Part shown: in pieces, positions 1 to 8,793 of the stretch | Layout: every line of letters begins with the position of its first letter | Position numbering within the stretch: position 1 is the stretch's first letter | Assembly (NCBI RefSeq): GCF_002127965.1 | Contig: NZ_CP018787.1 | Span: forward strand, 1,736,001 to 1,800,000 | Direction of reading: 5' to 3' | DNA length: 64,000 bases | Source of the DNA: Oxalobacter formigenes | Lineage (GTDB): Bacteria > Pseudomonadota > Gammaproteobacteria > Burkholderiales > Burkholderiaceae_D | Position numbers and translations under genes: made by a program | The notes under the pieces: generated by a model | What the model saw: the letters and a program-made list of their open reading frames with translations, nothing else | Told to the model about the DNA's origin: nothing | Database searches by the model: none

Positions 1-1348
1 CGAGGTTCTGGTACAGGTAATCCGTCACGTTTTGCAGGGTCTTTTCCGGGTCATTGGGGTCGATGATTTTTTCGGGGGTCATGGGTTTCATGGCGTCCAT
101 TTCCCGCTGGTATGTTTTCAGTGTGTCCTGCACGGCTCTCAGGGCTTTGGGGTCGCCCCCGGTCATGCCATAGACCATTTCCCCCATCAGGGAGGCGAAG
201 GAGTAGAAGGCGGTTTTGGCTTCCAGAGGCGCCATTTTCATGCCTTTTTCGAAGGAATAGGCTTGCCGGCTTCCGTGTTTGGGGTCGTAGGTGTATCCCT
301 GTGCTTCGTTGAATTCCTGTATGGCCCGGCCGACGGTTTCATTGTCCATGTTCTGGAAGATGGCCGGGATCAGTTTGCCGGTGGTCTGGTCGGGTTCGCT
401 AACGGGGCGGCTGCCGTCTTCGCCGTGGACGGGGTTTTTCGGGGCAAGCGCCTTGTTGACGTAGCCGGTGACCGCTCTCCCGGCCTGCCTCTCTGCTTCG
501 GCATAGCTTTCATCCCGGGCTCCCGCTACCCGGTTTCCGTCTTTTCCGTGGATGTCACTGTCCTTGCCCAGTCCCTTGTTGGCATAGCCGGTGACCTTGT
601 TTACGGCAAAGCGCAGGAGTTCTCTCATGCTCAAATCCTGCGGATCATAGACATGCGCTGTCCTTTCGAGAATGTTTCCGGTTTTCACGTCTTTGGCCGG
701 TTCATCCGCATATTGAATCGCCTTCTGTATTGACGGCACCCCATCGCGTTCGGGACGGTATTCAAGGGTGCGATAAGCGTTTGACGGATTGTCTTTATCA
801 TCCAGACGGAGTTCCAGTGTTTGGGCTCCTTCCTGCTGTTTTTGTCTGAGCTGGCTTTCCAGTTCGATCCATTGCCTGAAAACCGGGTCATGTCTGGCGT
901 TCAGGATGAAGCTGATATCTTTCTGATCCTGTGTCATCCCATTGACCTTGTTTTTCCAGCCATGGATGTAGTCATCTCTTTCCGGGCCGGTCAAGGGACG
1001 TCCCAGTGGGCTTTTGGGGTCGTTTCCTGCACTGAAACGATTCATGAGCATGTCGTTTCGTCTGCTGGCGTCCAGTCCCTTGTACGGGTCGTCGGGGTCG
1101 GTTTTGAAGACGGGGGCCGGTTTGGTGTTGTCGATGTCAACTGCCTGTGGAGGCGGTTTCTGGAGGTTTTTTTGCTGTTCGGCCTGCGCGGCCTGTTGTT
1201 CCCGCAATATCCTTGCCTGTTCCCGTTCCTGTTCGCGCCGCCGTCTCTCGGCTTCCCGTTCCAGTGCACGGTTTTGTTCTTCGGGGTCGTAGCTGCCGGA
1301 ATACATGTTTCCTATGGAGCTGAAGTAATCATCGTCTTCACCGCTCAT
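1..1348 (-). CDS. MSGEDDDYF-family protein, 3' end off the window (putative polymorphic-toxin carrier)
   Basis: Open on the minus strand from an ATG at 1348 (good AGGAG ribosome site just upstream) to the left edge without a stop, about 449 codons. I recognise no known family. It starts MSGEDDDYFSSIGNMYSGSY, almost identical to the start of the gene at 24319-25722. An E/R/Q-rich stretch (about residues 25-60, likely coiled coil) follows, then a shared block around YRTLEYRPERDGVPSIQKAI, then short repeats containing SYAEAERQAGRAVTGYVNKA. The last visible residues (around EKTLQNVTDYLYQN) align with the point in the paralogue just before its hydrophobic C-terminal tip, so the tip of this copy lies outside the window. 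No signal peptide is visible. It follows the MFS gene on the same strand but is separated from it by five tandem hairpins. The toxin-carrier idea is inference from the paralogous locus. Confidence 0.75.
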   Translation of the reverse strand, partial: MSGEDDDYFSSIGNMYSGSYDPEEQNRALEREAERRRREQEREQARILREQQAAQAEQQKNLQKPPPQAVDIDNTKPAPVFKTDPDDPYKGLDASRRNDMLMNRFSAGNDPKSPLGRPLTGPERDDYIHGWKNKVNGMTQDQKDISFILNARHDPVFRQWIELESQLRQKQQEGAQTLELRLDDKDNPSNAYRTLEYRPERDGVPSIQKAIQYADEPAKDVKTGNILERTAHVYDPQDLSMRELLRFAVNKVTGYANKGLGKDSDIHGKDGNRVAGARDESYAEAERQAGRAVTGYVNKALAPKNPVHGEDGSRPVSEPDQTTGKLIPAIFQNMDNETVGRAIQEFNEAQGYTYDPKHGSRQAYSFEKGMKMAPLEAKTAFYSFASLMGEMVYGMTGGDPKALRAVQDTLKTYQREMDAMKPMTPEKIIDPNDPEKTLQNVTDYLYQNL

Positions 1349-1365
1349 GTTTTTCTCCTGTACAT

Positions 1366-1531
1366 AAAAAAAAGCCTTCCGCTTCATGACATGAATGACG
1401 GAAAGCCTGAAAATAAAAAAGCCCTCCATCCGGAAGGCTTCTGAAAAAAGAAAACCTCCCGTCAGGAAGGCTTCGGTACAAAAAAGGTCTTTTCATTGGA
1501 AAGACCTGAAAACCGGGCGCATGTCGCCCGT
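1366..1531 (-). repeat. array of five tandem terminator-like hairpins in the leader of the 1348 gene
   Basis: Reading the minus strand towards the gene, five GC-rich stem-loops follow one another at about 30-nt spacing: 1514-1530, 1485-1507, 1455-1470, 1421-1438 and 1373-1408. Nearly all are followed by a run of five or more T in the sense direction, so each looks like an intrinsic terminator. The last ends about 18 nt before the start codon. The same arrangement precedes the paralogue at 25722. The first hairpins could terminate the MFS transcript, but five in series is far more than termination needs. Confidence 0.75.
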
Positions 1532-1588
1532 CTCTTTTACTTATACAGGAAAAACAATCTTCGGTCAGCTATGGCATTCGTTTTTCCA

Positions 1589-2782
1589 TCATTCTATCGG
1601 TACAGGCGACCCCGAGCGGGCGAAAAGCAGCACCACGGCAATCCCGAAAAGGGCGCAGAACGCCCCGGTCGCGAAAACCGAGGGATACCCCAGAGCCGTC
1701 GCCAGAAAACCCGTTACCGGACCGGTTGCCGCATAGGCCACGTCCTGAAACGCGGCATATCCGCCAACCGCCGTGCCACGCACCTGAATCGGCACCCGTT
1801 TGACCACTTCCACCCCGAGTGCCGGGAACATGAGCGAACAGCCGCAACCGGCCACCATCGCCCCCGCCAGTGCCATCCATGGCCCCGTCGCCGCCCAGAT
1901 AATCATCAGTCCGACCGACTCGACGAGCAGCGAAACCATCGCCACCCTGATTCCGCCGATCTTGTCAGGCAAATGCCCGAACAGCACACGTACTCCCACG
2001 AACGCCGCGCCGAAACATGACAGCGTCAGCCCGGCATGCGCCCACCCGTACGAGGCGAACAACAGCGACATGAAGGTACCGATCACGGCAAACCCCGCGC
2101 CCTGCAAGGCCAACGCCAGCCCCGGCTGCCAGACCAGTTTTGCCACGGAGAGAAGCGATACCTTCGAACCGCCCGTCGTCTCGATCGGCCTGATCCGCCA
2201 GTCCAGCAAAAAAGCCAGAAGCGGCAGGACAAGCGTCGACACACCCAGCGCGACAAAACCGAAATGATGGTTCATCAAGAGGCCCAGAGGGGCACCCGCC
2301 GCCAGCGAACCATAAATCGCCATCCCGTTCCATGACATGATCTTGCCGGACTTCGTCGTCCCGATCAGGCCAAGCGCCCAGGCGAAATTGCCCGAAATCA
2401 GCAGGGACTCGCCCAGCCCAAGAAAAAGCCGCCCGACAATCAGGATGCCATAGCGCACCATGTCCGGCACCGGCAAAAGCGCCGACAGCAAATAGGCCAG
2501 CCCGGCCATCGAACAGATCAGCATGCCTTTCAAGGTCGTGCGTTTGGCGCCGACACTGTCGGCCTGACGGCCTGCATACGCCCTTGACAGGACCGTCGCG
2601 AAAAACTGGCAGCCGACCGCGACACCGACCAGCGTATTGGACAGATTCAGCTCGTTATAGACGAAAAGCGGAATGACGGGCAGCGGAAGGCCGACCGTCA
2701 GATAGGTGAGGAAAATGGCGAATGTGAGAGAACCGAGATGGCGGTTCTCTTCGGAAACGCGAATGGATTTGTCGACAGACAT
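1589..2782 (-). CDS. MFS transporter, YhhS/YfcJ-like
   Basis: A 397-residue, very hydrophobic protein with about twelve predicted membrane segments, typical of a major facilitator. After a short polar N-terminus it runs into a first helix ([20 protein letters not shown]) and the loop between helices 2 and 3 carries the MFS-type pattern [11 protein letters not shown]. The length and the spacing of segments resemble the YhhS/YfcJ group of small-molecule exporters. The substrate cannot be told from sequence. It acts in the inner membrane. The start ATG follows an A/T-rich tract without a strong ribosome site. The gene is transcribed toward the hairpin array at 1366-1531. Confidence 0.85.
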   Translation of the reverse strand: MSVDKSIRVSEENRHLGSLTFAIFLTYLTVGLPLPVIPLFVYNELNLSNTLVGVAVGCQFFATVLSRAYAGRQADSVGAKRTTLKGMLICSMAGLAYLLSALLPVPDMVRYGILIVGRLFLGLGESLLISGNFAWALGLIGTTKSGKIMSWNGMAIYGSLAAGAPLGLLMNHHFGFVALGVSTLVLPLLAFLLDWRIRPIETTGGSKVSLLSVAKLVWQPGLALALQGAGFAVIGTFMSLLFASYGWAHAGLTLSCFGAAFVGVRVLFGHLPDKIGGIRVAMVSLLVESVGLMIIWAATGPWMALAGAMVAGCGCSLMFPALGVEVVKRVPIQVRGTAVGGYAAFQDVAYAATGPVTGFLATALGYPSVFATGAFCALFGIAVVLLFARSGSPVPIE

Positions 2783-3254
2783 GATCGTAAAAAAAAGAAA
2801 AATAAGTTATCCAAAACCGGGAACGACCAGCGCGATGGAAGTGTTGTCGGTGCGCGTCCCAATTCTTCAAACAGCTTTTCTTTCTTCCCGTTTCCCTGCC
2901 GGTTCCATCCGGAAGAAGCCGTTATGCGGCCATTATAATTCAGCTTTCCGCCAAAAATCCAGACATCCCTCAAGGCAGACGGAAACCGGGAATCCTCACC
3001 TGCTCAAAACATTCACCCTTTGCTGATCAGGCACCATCGTCTGAAGAAACCCTGTTCGACAATCCATATCGATTCCTTCCCTTATCGACCAGACACACTG
3101 GCTGATTCCCTGAAACCGCAAACTGTTCCCTCTTTTTTAAAGATGAAAAAACCGCTGCCATGAAATGATGACAACGGATTTAAAAATCAGTCATATATTA
3201 AAATTAGTTAATATATCGTTTGACGTTTAACGTTTTTCGTTATATCATCAACAC
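2783..3254. other. divergent intergenic region, MFS / higBA
   Basis: This 470-nt spacer holds the divergent promoters of the MFS gene and the toxin-antitoxin pair. Its right end is very AT-rich. A TTGACG at 3220-3225 and TATATC at 3241-3246 could form a -35/-10 pair with a short 15-nt spacer, overlapped by repeated ACGTTT/AACGTT motifs that would suit an autorepressor operator for HigA. No gene or RNA was recognised here. The promoter call is weak. Confidence 0.4.
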
Positions 3255-3533
3255 ATGATTAAATCGTTCACATGTCCGGATACACAAGACCTGTTTGCCG
3301 GTAAAACCGTTCCCCGGTTTGTCAACATCCGGTCAGTAGCGGAACGCAAACTCCAGATGATTCACAGGGCTACGGGCATAAACGATTTACGAATTCCACC
3401 CAATAACCGCCTTGAAGCGTTAAAAGGCGATAGAAAAGGTCAATACAGCATAAGAATTAATGACCAGTGGCGCATTTGTTTCACGTTCGATAATGGACAG
3501 GCTTTTGATGTTTCGATTGTCGATTACCACTGA
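3255..3533 (+). CDS. higB: HigB-type toxin (RelE/ParE superfamily)
   Basis: 92 residues, the usual length for plasmid-maintenance HigB killers. The C-terminal half carries the family core pattern, NRLEALKGDRKGQYSIRIND followed by QWRICFTF and ending VSIVDYH. Known members are ribosome-dependent mRNA interferases that cut translated mRNA in the cytoplasm. The toxin gene comes before the antitoxin gene, the order typical of higBA, and the two are separated by only 11 nt, so they are co-transcribed. Expression is expected to be repressed by HigA bound to the AT-rich upstream region. The ORF is complete and looks functional. Confidence 0.92.
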   Translation: MIKSFTCPDTQDLFAGKTVPRFVNIRSVAERKLQMIHRATGINDLRIPPNNRLEALKGDRKGQYSIRINDQWRICFTFDNGQAFDVSIVDYH

Positions 3534-3544
3534 AAGGATTAAAT

Positions 3545-3844
3545 ATGGATAACATTATTAATGGCATGAGGCCAATACATCCGGGGGAAATTCTCAGAGA
3601 AGAATTTCTGTCCCCGATGAACTTGTCTTCCAATGCACTGGCCATTGAACTGCACGTCCCCGCGCCACGGATAAATGAAATTGTCCGTGAACGCAGAAGC
3701 ATCACGGCAGATACCGCTTTACGTCTTGCCCGTTATTTTGGAACAAGTGCTGAATTCTGGATGGGCTTGCAAGATGATTACGATCTGAAAACCTGCCAGA
3801 GAAAACTCGATGAAACGCTTGGCCGGATTATTCCGCGCCAATGA
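3545..3844 (+). CDS. higA: HigA-type antitoxin, XRE/HTH family
   Basis: 99 residues with a helix-turn-helix of the HigA kind: it begins MRPIHPGEILREEFLSPMNL within the first 30 residues, followed by SSNALAIELHVPAPRINEIV (recognition helix) and the conserved TADTALRLARYFGTSAEFWM. It neutralises HigB by direct binding and represses its own operon by binding operator DNA. It lies 11 nt after higB with an AAAGGATT ribosome site in the gap. The family normally ends soon after the helical bundle, as here, so the protein is full length. Confidence 0.93.
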   Translation: MDNIINGMRPIHPGEILREEFLSPMNLSSNALAIELHVPAPRINEIVRERRSITADTALRLARYFGTSAEFWMGLQDDYDLKTCQRKLDETLGRIIPRQ

Positions 3845-3941
3845 CAGCCTGATTTTATGAAAAACCCCGCCGGATGGTTTGTCCCAAAGACAGACACTCG
3901 TCAGTCGCTTATCCCCAGACATCAATAACACGGCAACAAAT

Positions 3942-3969
3942 AAAAAAGACGGCAAACGCCGCCTTTTTT
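3942..3969. terminator. bidirectional terminator between higA and porin
   Basis: An A-run, a CGGC/GCCG stem and a T-run form a short hairpin that would end transcription from both sides: higA from the left and the first porin gene from the right. Confidence 0.6.
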
Positions 3970-3989
3970 CACTTATCTGGCCATCACAA

Positions 3990-5057
3990 TCAGAACTTGT
4001 GCGTGATACCGAACTGGACGCCGGTCATGGAATCATTCGCCGCACCATTGCTGTTATAGACCGAACCGACATACTCGTTACTGCTGTCGACATACACGAC
4101 ATTGGCGTAAAGCTGGGTGCGTTTGGACAGATCGTAACCATACCCCAGCGCATACTTGTTGGCATGGCCGTCGTGCGGTGAATTGTCCAGCTTGCCACGG
4201 TTATACGAAGCGATCAGCAGATTCGGCCCGATCCGGTATTGCAGGCCGGTCAGCCATTCCTTCTGGTTGCCGCGCACGGCGTAAAAGTCTCCCAGCGACT
4301 TGAACGTGCTTTGTTCGTAACCGAGGAACAATTTCAGATCGCCTATCCTGTACGTACCACCCGCGTTCCAGACAAAGGAGCGGTTCGAATCAGCCTTCAG
4401 CTCGTAATTGGCAATCAGAAGCAGAGGGCCATTGTCAAACATGAGATTGACGGCGTACCCGTCGTTACCGTACTGGCTGGCGAACTGCTTCAACAGCGTA
4501 TTGCCGTGATCGTCACTGCCCAGTGTATAGGTCAGCCCGACAGTCGCGCCGGAAAAGGACGGGCTGTCATACCGGACGGTATTGTTCACGTACATGGAAT
4601 ACAGATAATTGTAGACCGAGAAAGAAGAAACGATACCGTTCTGGTCGAAAGGATCGAGCATCGTGAACGAATTGGCCGACATGTTCGGTACCCGTCCCAG
4701 ACGGACATGGCCCCAATTGCCTTTCAGGCCGACATCAGCCATCCCGGTCCATTCGGTCTTGCTGTCGTCACCCAGACTCTGGCGCAGGCCCTGATCCCAG
4801 CTGTAATTGCCGGTCAGGGTGCCGTCATTGATCCTGAAACGTTGCAACAGTTCAAAAGTCGCTTTCATGCCGCCGCCAAGGTCTTCCGTTCCGTTCAAAC
4901 CGATCCGGCTCATCGTGAAGCTGCCCATTCTGGCGTCGGAACCGGATTCCTTGATGATGCCGGTATCGGCGATACCGTAAAGCTGAATGTGGGTTTGCGC
5001 CATGGCAGCGCCGGAAAAGAGCCCGGAAATCATCAGGGCGGCAAGTAATTTTTTCAT
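3990..5057 (-). CDS. outer-membrane porin, Porin_4 (betaproteobacterial) family
   Basis: 355 residues with a clear signal peptide (MKKLLAALMISGLFSGAAMA, cleavage before Q) and the classic start of mature betaproteobacterial porins (QLYGIADTG). It ends in GITHKF; the C-terminal phenylalanine is the usual signal for beta-barrel insertion by the BAM complex. Members are trimeric 16-strand barrels giving passive diffusion of small solutes. It has its own promoter region and is followed on the same strand by the bidirectional terminator at 3942. It is a close paralogue of the gene at 5381-6460, which lies upstream in the same direction; 323 nt and a terminator separate them, so they are probably separate transcripts. 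Confidence 0.93.
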   Translation of the reverse strand: MKKLLAALMISGLFSGAAMAQTHIQLYGIADTGIIKESGSDARMGSFTMSRIGLNGTEDLGGGMKATFELLQRFRINDGTLTGNYSWDQGLRQSLGDDSKTEWTGMADVGLKGNWGHVRLGRVPNMSANSFTMLDPFDQNGIVSSFSVYNYLYSMYVNNTVRYDSPSFSGATVGLTYTLGSDDHGNTLLKQFASQYGNDGYAVNLMFDNGPLLLIANYELKADSNRSFVWNAGGTYRIGDLKLFLGYEQSTFKSLGDFYAVRGNQKEWLTGLQYRIGPNLLIASYNRGKLDNSPHDGHANKYALGYGYDLSKRTQLYANVVYVDSSNEYVGSVYNSNGAANDSMTGVQFGITHKF

Positions 5058-5261
5058 GTCCTGTCTTGAAAAGTGAATGGGAGAAGAGTTGATGTAAAAG
5101 CAACGATTTTAACAGAAGCGAACCTGAAAACCCTTCAAACAGGGTTGATCCGTCAAAAAATCAGACCGTCTGTGTCACTTCTGCACCAGTATCTGAACCT
5201 GATTTTGAAGCAGACGTTTTGTCCAATTCGGTATAAGACCATCGAATCCGTGAAAAAACAT

Positions 5262-5296
5262 AAAAAAGCGTCTACCGTTTTCAAAACGATAAACGC
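5262..5296 (-). terminator. intrinsic terminator after the second porin
   Basis: On the minus strand a GCGTTTATCG...CGGTAGACGC stem-loop is followed by six T. It lies about 85 nt past the stop of the porin at 5381. Nothing else was recognised in the 323-nt gap between the porins apart from the promoter region of the downstream porin. Confidence 0.75.
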
Positions 5297-5380
5297 CCCC
5301 TTTTTGCCGAAAACCTGTTATCCCGAATGAAACCTTGCGTCACCCCATTCTCTTCCAGCCGCAAGCGATATCACCCGATA

Positions 5381-6460
5381 TCAGAACTTGTGAAGGATAC
5401 CCATCTGGATGCCTGACATGGATTCACTGGATACGCCATTGTCGTTATAAAGTTCCCCGACTTCGTCATTGCTGCTGTCGATATAAACCAGATTGAGATA
5501 AAGACGTGTCCGTTTGGACATGTCATATCCGTAACCGAGTGCGACCTTCCAGGCATGGCCGCTTTGAATCGTCGATGAGTCAATTTTCGCCCAGTCGACA
5601 GAACCCAGAATGGAATGCTGGCCCATCTGGTATTTCATGCCTGCCAAAAATTCTTTCTGATCACCCGTCTGGCGCAAGGAAGTGTAGTTACCCTGAAGTG
5701 CCTTGAAAACAGTCTGTTCATATCCGGCATACAATTTGAGGTTGCCGAAATCATATGTGGCACCCAGATCCCAGACCCATGACTTGTTCGAGTCAGGTTG
5801 CCTGCTCGCCAGACCGAAAAGCATGAGAGGCCCCTGATCGTATTTCACGAGAGACGCAAAGCCGTCATTGCCGTTTTTCCGGATAAACCGTGCCAGATCG
5901 TTATCACCATGACTGTCCGAACCAAGGGAATACGTCGCGGCAAAACCGAGCCCTTTGAATTTCGGGCTATCGTAACGGATCGAATTGCTCTGGTACTTGT
6001 GCGCAACCAGATTATGGACCGCAAACGAGGCGACGATACCGTTCTGTTCAAACGGATCGATCGTCGTGAACGTTTCCACGGCAATGCCGTGAATCCGGCC
6101 AAGACGGACATGGCCCAACTGGTCGTTGGCAAGCCCCACAACCGCTTCACCGTTGAAAAGCATCGGCTTGTCATCGCCCAGCTCCTTGCGCAGATTCTGG
6201 TCCCAGCGGAAATTGCCGGATTTCGTGCCATTGATATTGAAGCGCTCTTCCAGTAAAAACGTCGCCTTGTTGCCATTGCCAAGATCTTCCTGCCCGATAA
6301 ATTTGAGACGGGGCGCCATAAAACTGCCCATCGAGGCGTCGGAACCGGATTCCTTGATAAAACCGGCATCGAGATTGCCGCGGAGCTGGACAAAAGACTG
6401 TGCCGATGCGGCACCGGAAAAAAGCCCGAATGCGATCAGGGCAGCAAGCGTTTTTTTCAT
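5381..6460 (-). CDS. outer-membrane porin, Porin_4 family (paralogue)
   Basis: 359 residues, with signal peptide MKKTLAALIAFGLFSGAASA, mature start QSFVQLRGNLDAGF, internal FIKESGSDASMGSF shared with the neighbouring porin (IIKESGSDARMGSF), and terminal GILHKF. It is a general porin of the same family as 3990-5057, and the two clearly arose by tandem duplication. They diverge most in the surface-loop regions, as expected for porins with different permeability or immune exposure. Its own leader (6461-6560) is AT-rich and contains a short GTAACGATTGTTAC inverted repeat. Confidence 0.92.
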   Translation of the reverse strand: MKKTLAALIAFGLFSGAASAQSFVQLRGNLDAGFIKESGSDASMGSFMAPRLKFIGQEDLGNGNKATFLLEERFNINGTKSGNFRWDQNLRKELGDDKPMLFNGEAVVGLANDQLGHVRLGRIHGIAVETFTTIDPFEQNGIVASFAVHNLVAHKYQSNSIRYDSPKFKGLGFAATYSLGSDSHGDNDLARFIRKNGNDGFASLVKYDQGPLMLFGLASRQPDSNKSWVWDLGATYDFGNLKLYAGYEQTVFKALQGNYTSLRQTGDQKEFLAGMKYQMGQHSILGSVDWAKIDSSTIQSGHAWKVALGYGYDMSKRTRLYLNLVYIDSSNDEVGELYNDNGVSSESMSGIQMGILHKF

Positions 6461-6654
6461 GGGGATATCAAAAGAGAACAGATAAACAAAATGTGTAAAA
6501 AATTGTAACGATTGTTACAAAAATGTGTCTCTCCGGCAATTATTTTTTTGCTTTTTGGCAAAAAATTAAACAGGAAGTGAACAAAAGGAAGTCCGATGTT
6601 GTTTTCAGGCGAAAAGAAGCGAGACGGACAGAAAAGTTGACGGCTGGAAAAAAC

Positions 6655-6685
6655 AAAAAAGGATACCGTTTTTTTAACGATATCC
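6655..6685 (-). terminator. intrinsic terminator after hldD
   Basis: On the minus strand GGATATCGTT and AACGGTATCC pair as a stem followed by six T, 35 nt beyond the hldD stop codon. Confidence 0.8.
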
Positions 6686-6719
6686 CTGATTGTCTGGTTT
6701 GTTGTGTGTGTTGAAGGAC

Positions 6720-7730
6720 CTAGCCCCTGGAAATTTCCCTGCCGGTAATCGTGCTCTGTTCCAGATACGGATCGTCCTGCATCATGTAATTTTTGACGTA
6801 GTCGGCGACGCCCTCTTCAAGGGAATGGAACGGCACATCACATTCCAGGCGTTTCAGCCAGCCCATATCCGCCTGCGTGAAATACTGGTATTTGCCTTTT
6901 AACGCTTCCGGCATCTCGAAATATTCGATTACCGGGTCTTTCCCCATCGCGGCATACACGGCACGGGCGAGATCGTTCCAGGTACGCGCCTTTCCCGAAC
7001 CGATATTCAGGACGCCGTTCGCCTGTGGATTTTGCAAAAGCCAGTAGAGAACGTTCACGCAATCCTTCACGTACACAAAGTCTCGCGTCGATTCACCGTC
7101 CCCGTATTCAGGCCGGTCGGATTTGAAGAGGCGGATCGGCAAGCCTTTCATGATATCGCCGAACACCTTGGCAATGACGCTCTTCATATCGCCCTTGTGA
7201 TACTCGTTCGGGCCATACACGTTAAAGAACTTCACGCTGGCGATACTGTCGAGCCGACGTTCACGGTAAGCCCACAAATCGAAAAGCTGCTTGGAATACC
7301 CGTATGCATTCAGGGGTTTCAACTGCACCGTCGTGCTGATATCGTCGGAAAAACCGAGCGAGCCGTCCCCATACGTCGCGGCGCTGCTGGCATTGATGAA
7401 GCGGATACCCCTGTCCATCGCACACCGGCACAGCAATTCACTGTACTTCACGTTATTTTGCATCAGGAAATCGACGTTCCTCTCTGTAGTAGCGGAACAG
7501 GCGCCCATATGGATAATGCCTTCCACCTTGGGGGGCAAACGGTTCGCATCCAGCATCTTGCGGAATTCGTCGCGATGCATGTAATCGGTATAACGGCGAT
7601 TGACCAGATTGCGCCATTTTTCACTTGACGCCAGATTGTCGACCACCAGAATATCGTCGATATTCTCTTCATTCAGTTTCCAGATCATGGCACTGCCGAT
7701 AAAACCGGCGCCACCCGTCACGATATACAT
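6720..7730 (-). CDS. hldD: ADP-L-glycero-D-manno-heptose 6-epimerase
   Basis: 336 residues, an extended short-chain dehydrogenase. It carries the N-terminal NADP-binding glycine motif (VTGGAGFIGSAM, residues 4-15), the HldD-typical GACSATTERNVDFLMQNN, and the catalytic Tyr/Lys in NAYGYSKQLFD. FFNVYGPNEYHKGDMKSVIA further on is diagnostic for the family. It converts ADP-D-glycero-manno-heptose to the L-form, the last step of the nucleotide-activated heptose needed for the LPS inner core, in the cytoplasm. It is full length and appears to be a single-gene unit with its own terminator. Confidence 0.96.
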   Translation of the reverse strand: MYIVTGGAGFIGSAMIWKLNEENIDDILVVDNLASSEKWRNLVNRRYTDYMHRDEFRKMLDANRLPPKVEGIIHMGACSATTERNVDFLMQNNVKYSELLCRCAMDRGIRFINASSAATYGDGSLGFSDDISTTVQLKPLNAYGYSKQLFDLWAYRERRLDSIASVKFFNVYGPNEYHKGDMKSVIAKVFGDIMKGLPIRLFKSDRPEYGDGESTRDFVYVKDCVNVLYWLLQNPQANGVLNIGSGKARTWNDLARAVYAAMGKDPVIEYFEMPEALKGKYQYFTQADMGWLKRLECDVPFHSLEEGVADYVKNYMMQDDPYLEQSTITGREISRG

Positions 7731-8125
7731 ACAATCTCTCCAGACAATAAAAACGCAGCAGAATGTCCCTGAAAACCCGATTTCATCAGGAAAAACCGGA
7801 GAACATGGACTTGTCGGACTATTTTAACCCTTAACACCCCGAAAAAATCGTCCGCGAATGAAATCCGGAACCGGAACACAGAAAATGGTGCCCACGATCA
7901 ACAAACGGCAAGCACTCTCTGCATCAAACAGGAAATGACATTACAATCAAAGTGTTGTTCCTTTTCAGGAAAAAGGAAATCGAAAAAGGAAATCGAAACT
8001 TGTGGAGCCATTTGCATGTCAAAAAGACTGCATCGTCACGCAAGAAATGAAACGACTTCCGGAAGTGACTTTAAAGAAACGTGCCTTAGCAACAGAAACC
8101 GTCAATCAAAGAGAAAGGAAACGCC
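7731..8125. other. intergenic region, divergent hldD / OB-fold gene
   Basis: About 395 nt with the promoters of two divergent genes. The right part contains purine-rich sequence leading to the AAAGGAAACGCC ribosome site of the gene at 8126. No gene, RNA or strong repeat was recognised. Confidence 0.5.
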
Positions 8126-8515
8126 ATGATCAAGAAATTCGTCTCCACCACCCTCGGTATTACGGGTCTTGCCGTCCTGATCGGTGCCTCCGGCATCATG
8201 TGTGCCATGAATACCGCACAGGCCCAGTATGTCGGCCCGAACCAGACTCAGACCTATACCACCGTTTCCCAGATCCTGAAAAATCCGGTCGACGACCAGT
8301 ATTTCAACCTGAAAGGCAAAATCACCGACAAACAGGGTCATGAAAGATATACTTTCACCGACAGCACCGGTTCCATCCGCGCTGAAATCGACGACGACCG
8401 TTTCATGGGCGTAGAGGTCACTCCGAACTCCGTCGTCGAAGTCTGGGGCAAAGTCGATACCAGCCGCACCAAACCCGTCAAAATCGACGTCAAACGCCTG
8501 ACCGTCATCCAGTAA
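8126..8515 (+). CDS. exported OB-fold protein, YgiW/YdeI (BOF) family
   Basis: 129 residues. The N-terminal signal peptide ends around NTAQA-QY; the mature part matches the bacterial OB-fold family: TVSQILKNPVDDQYFNLKGK, YTFTDSTGSIRAEIDDD and NSVVEVWGKVD. Family members are small periplasmic proteins linked to stress tolerance (peroxide, acid, cationic peptides), although their ligand is not well established. A ribosome site (AAAGGAAA) supports the ATG. A closely related gene lies at 9785-10165 and a miniature at 10246-10380, all on the same strand but each with its own leader. Confidence 0.9.
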   Translation: MIKKFVSTTLGITGLAVLIGASGIMCAMNTAQAQYVGPNQTQTYTTVSQILKNPVDDQYFNLKGKITDKQGHERYTFTDSTGSIRAEIDDDRFMGVEVTPNSVVEVWGKVDTSRTKPVKIDVKRLTVIQ

Positions 8516-8539
8516 TCGGGCAATCAGGCCAATCCATCC

Positions 8540-8570
8540 CTGTAACGGCAGAGGCATTCTGCCGTTACAG
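8540..8570 (+). terminator. hairpin after the first OB-fold gene
   Basis: A perfect 13-bp stem (CTGTAACGGCAGA / TCTGCCGTTACAG) with a 5-nt loop lies 25 nt after the stop. Only a weak T-run (ACTTTT) follows, so it could be a terminator or a transcript-stabilising 3' stem. Confidence 0.6.
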
Positions 8571-8793
8571 ACTTTTCCCGCTACAAAAACTGCTGAACCG
8601 GCATTCAGACAAATCAGACCGACACGCATTGCCTCCCTGGGCAGACACACCGGGAATCTTTTCCTGTCTCCCCTGCAATTGACCTGAATCATCCCTGCCA
8701 ATTGCCAAGCCGCTGTTTTTCGGCTACATTGCCGCGTCGTCCTGAAATTCAGGCCATAAATCCTAAAGAAACCCGTCACAAACCGGCACTATT

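Noticed and set aside
32-1444. Long plus-strand ORFs at 32-733 and 821-1444
   Set aside because: They are exact codon-phase shadows of the minus-strand carrier gene (1-1348), have hydrophobic low-information translations, and no ribosome site.
4239-5048. 269-codon plus-strand ORF opposite the first porin
   Set aside because: Antisense shadow; the porin on the other strand has a signal peptide and full family match.
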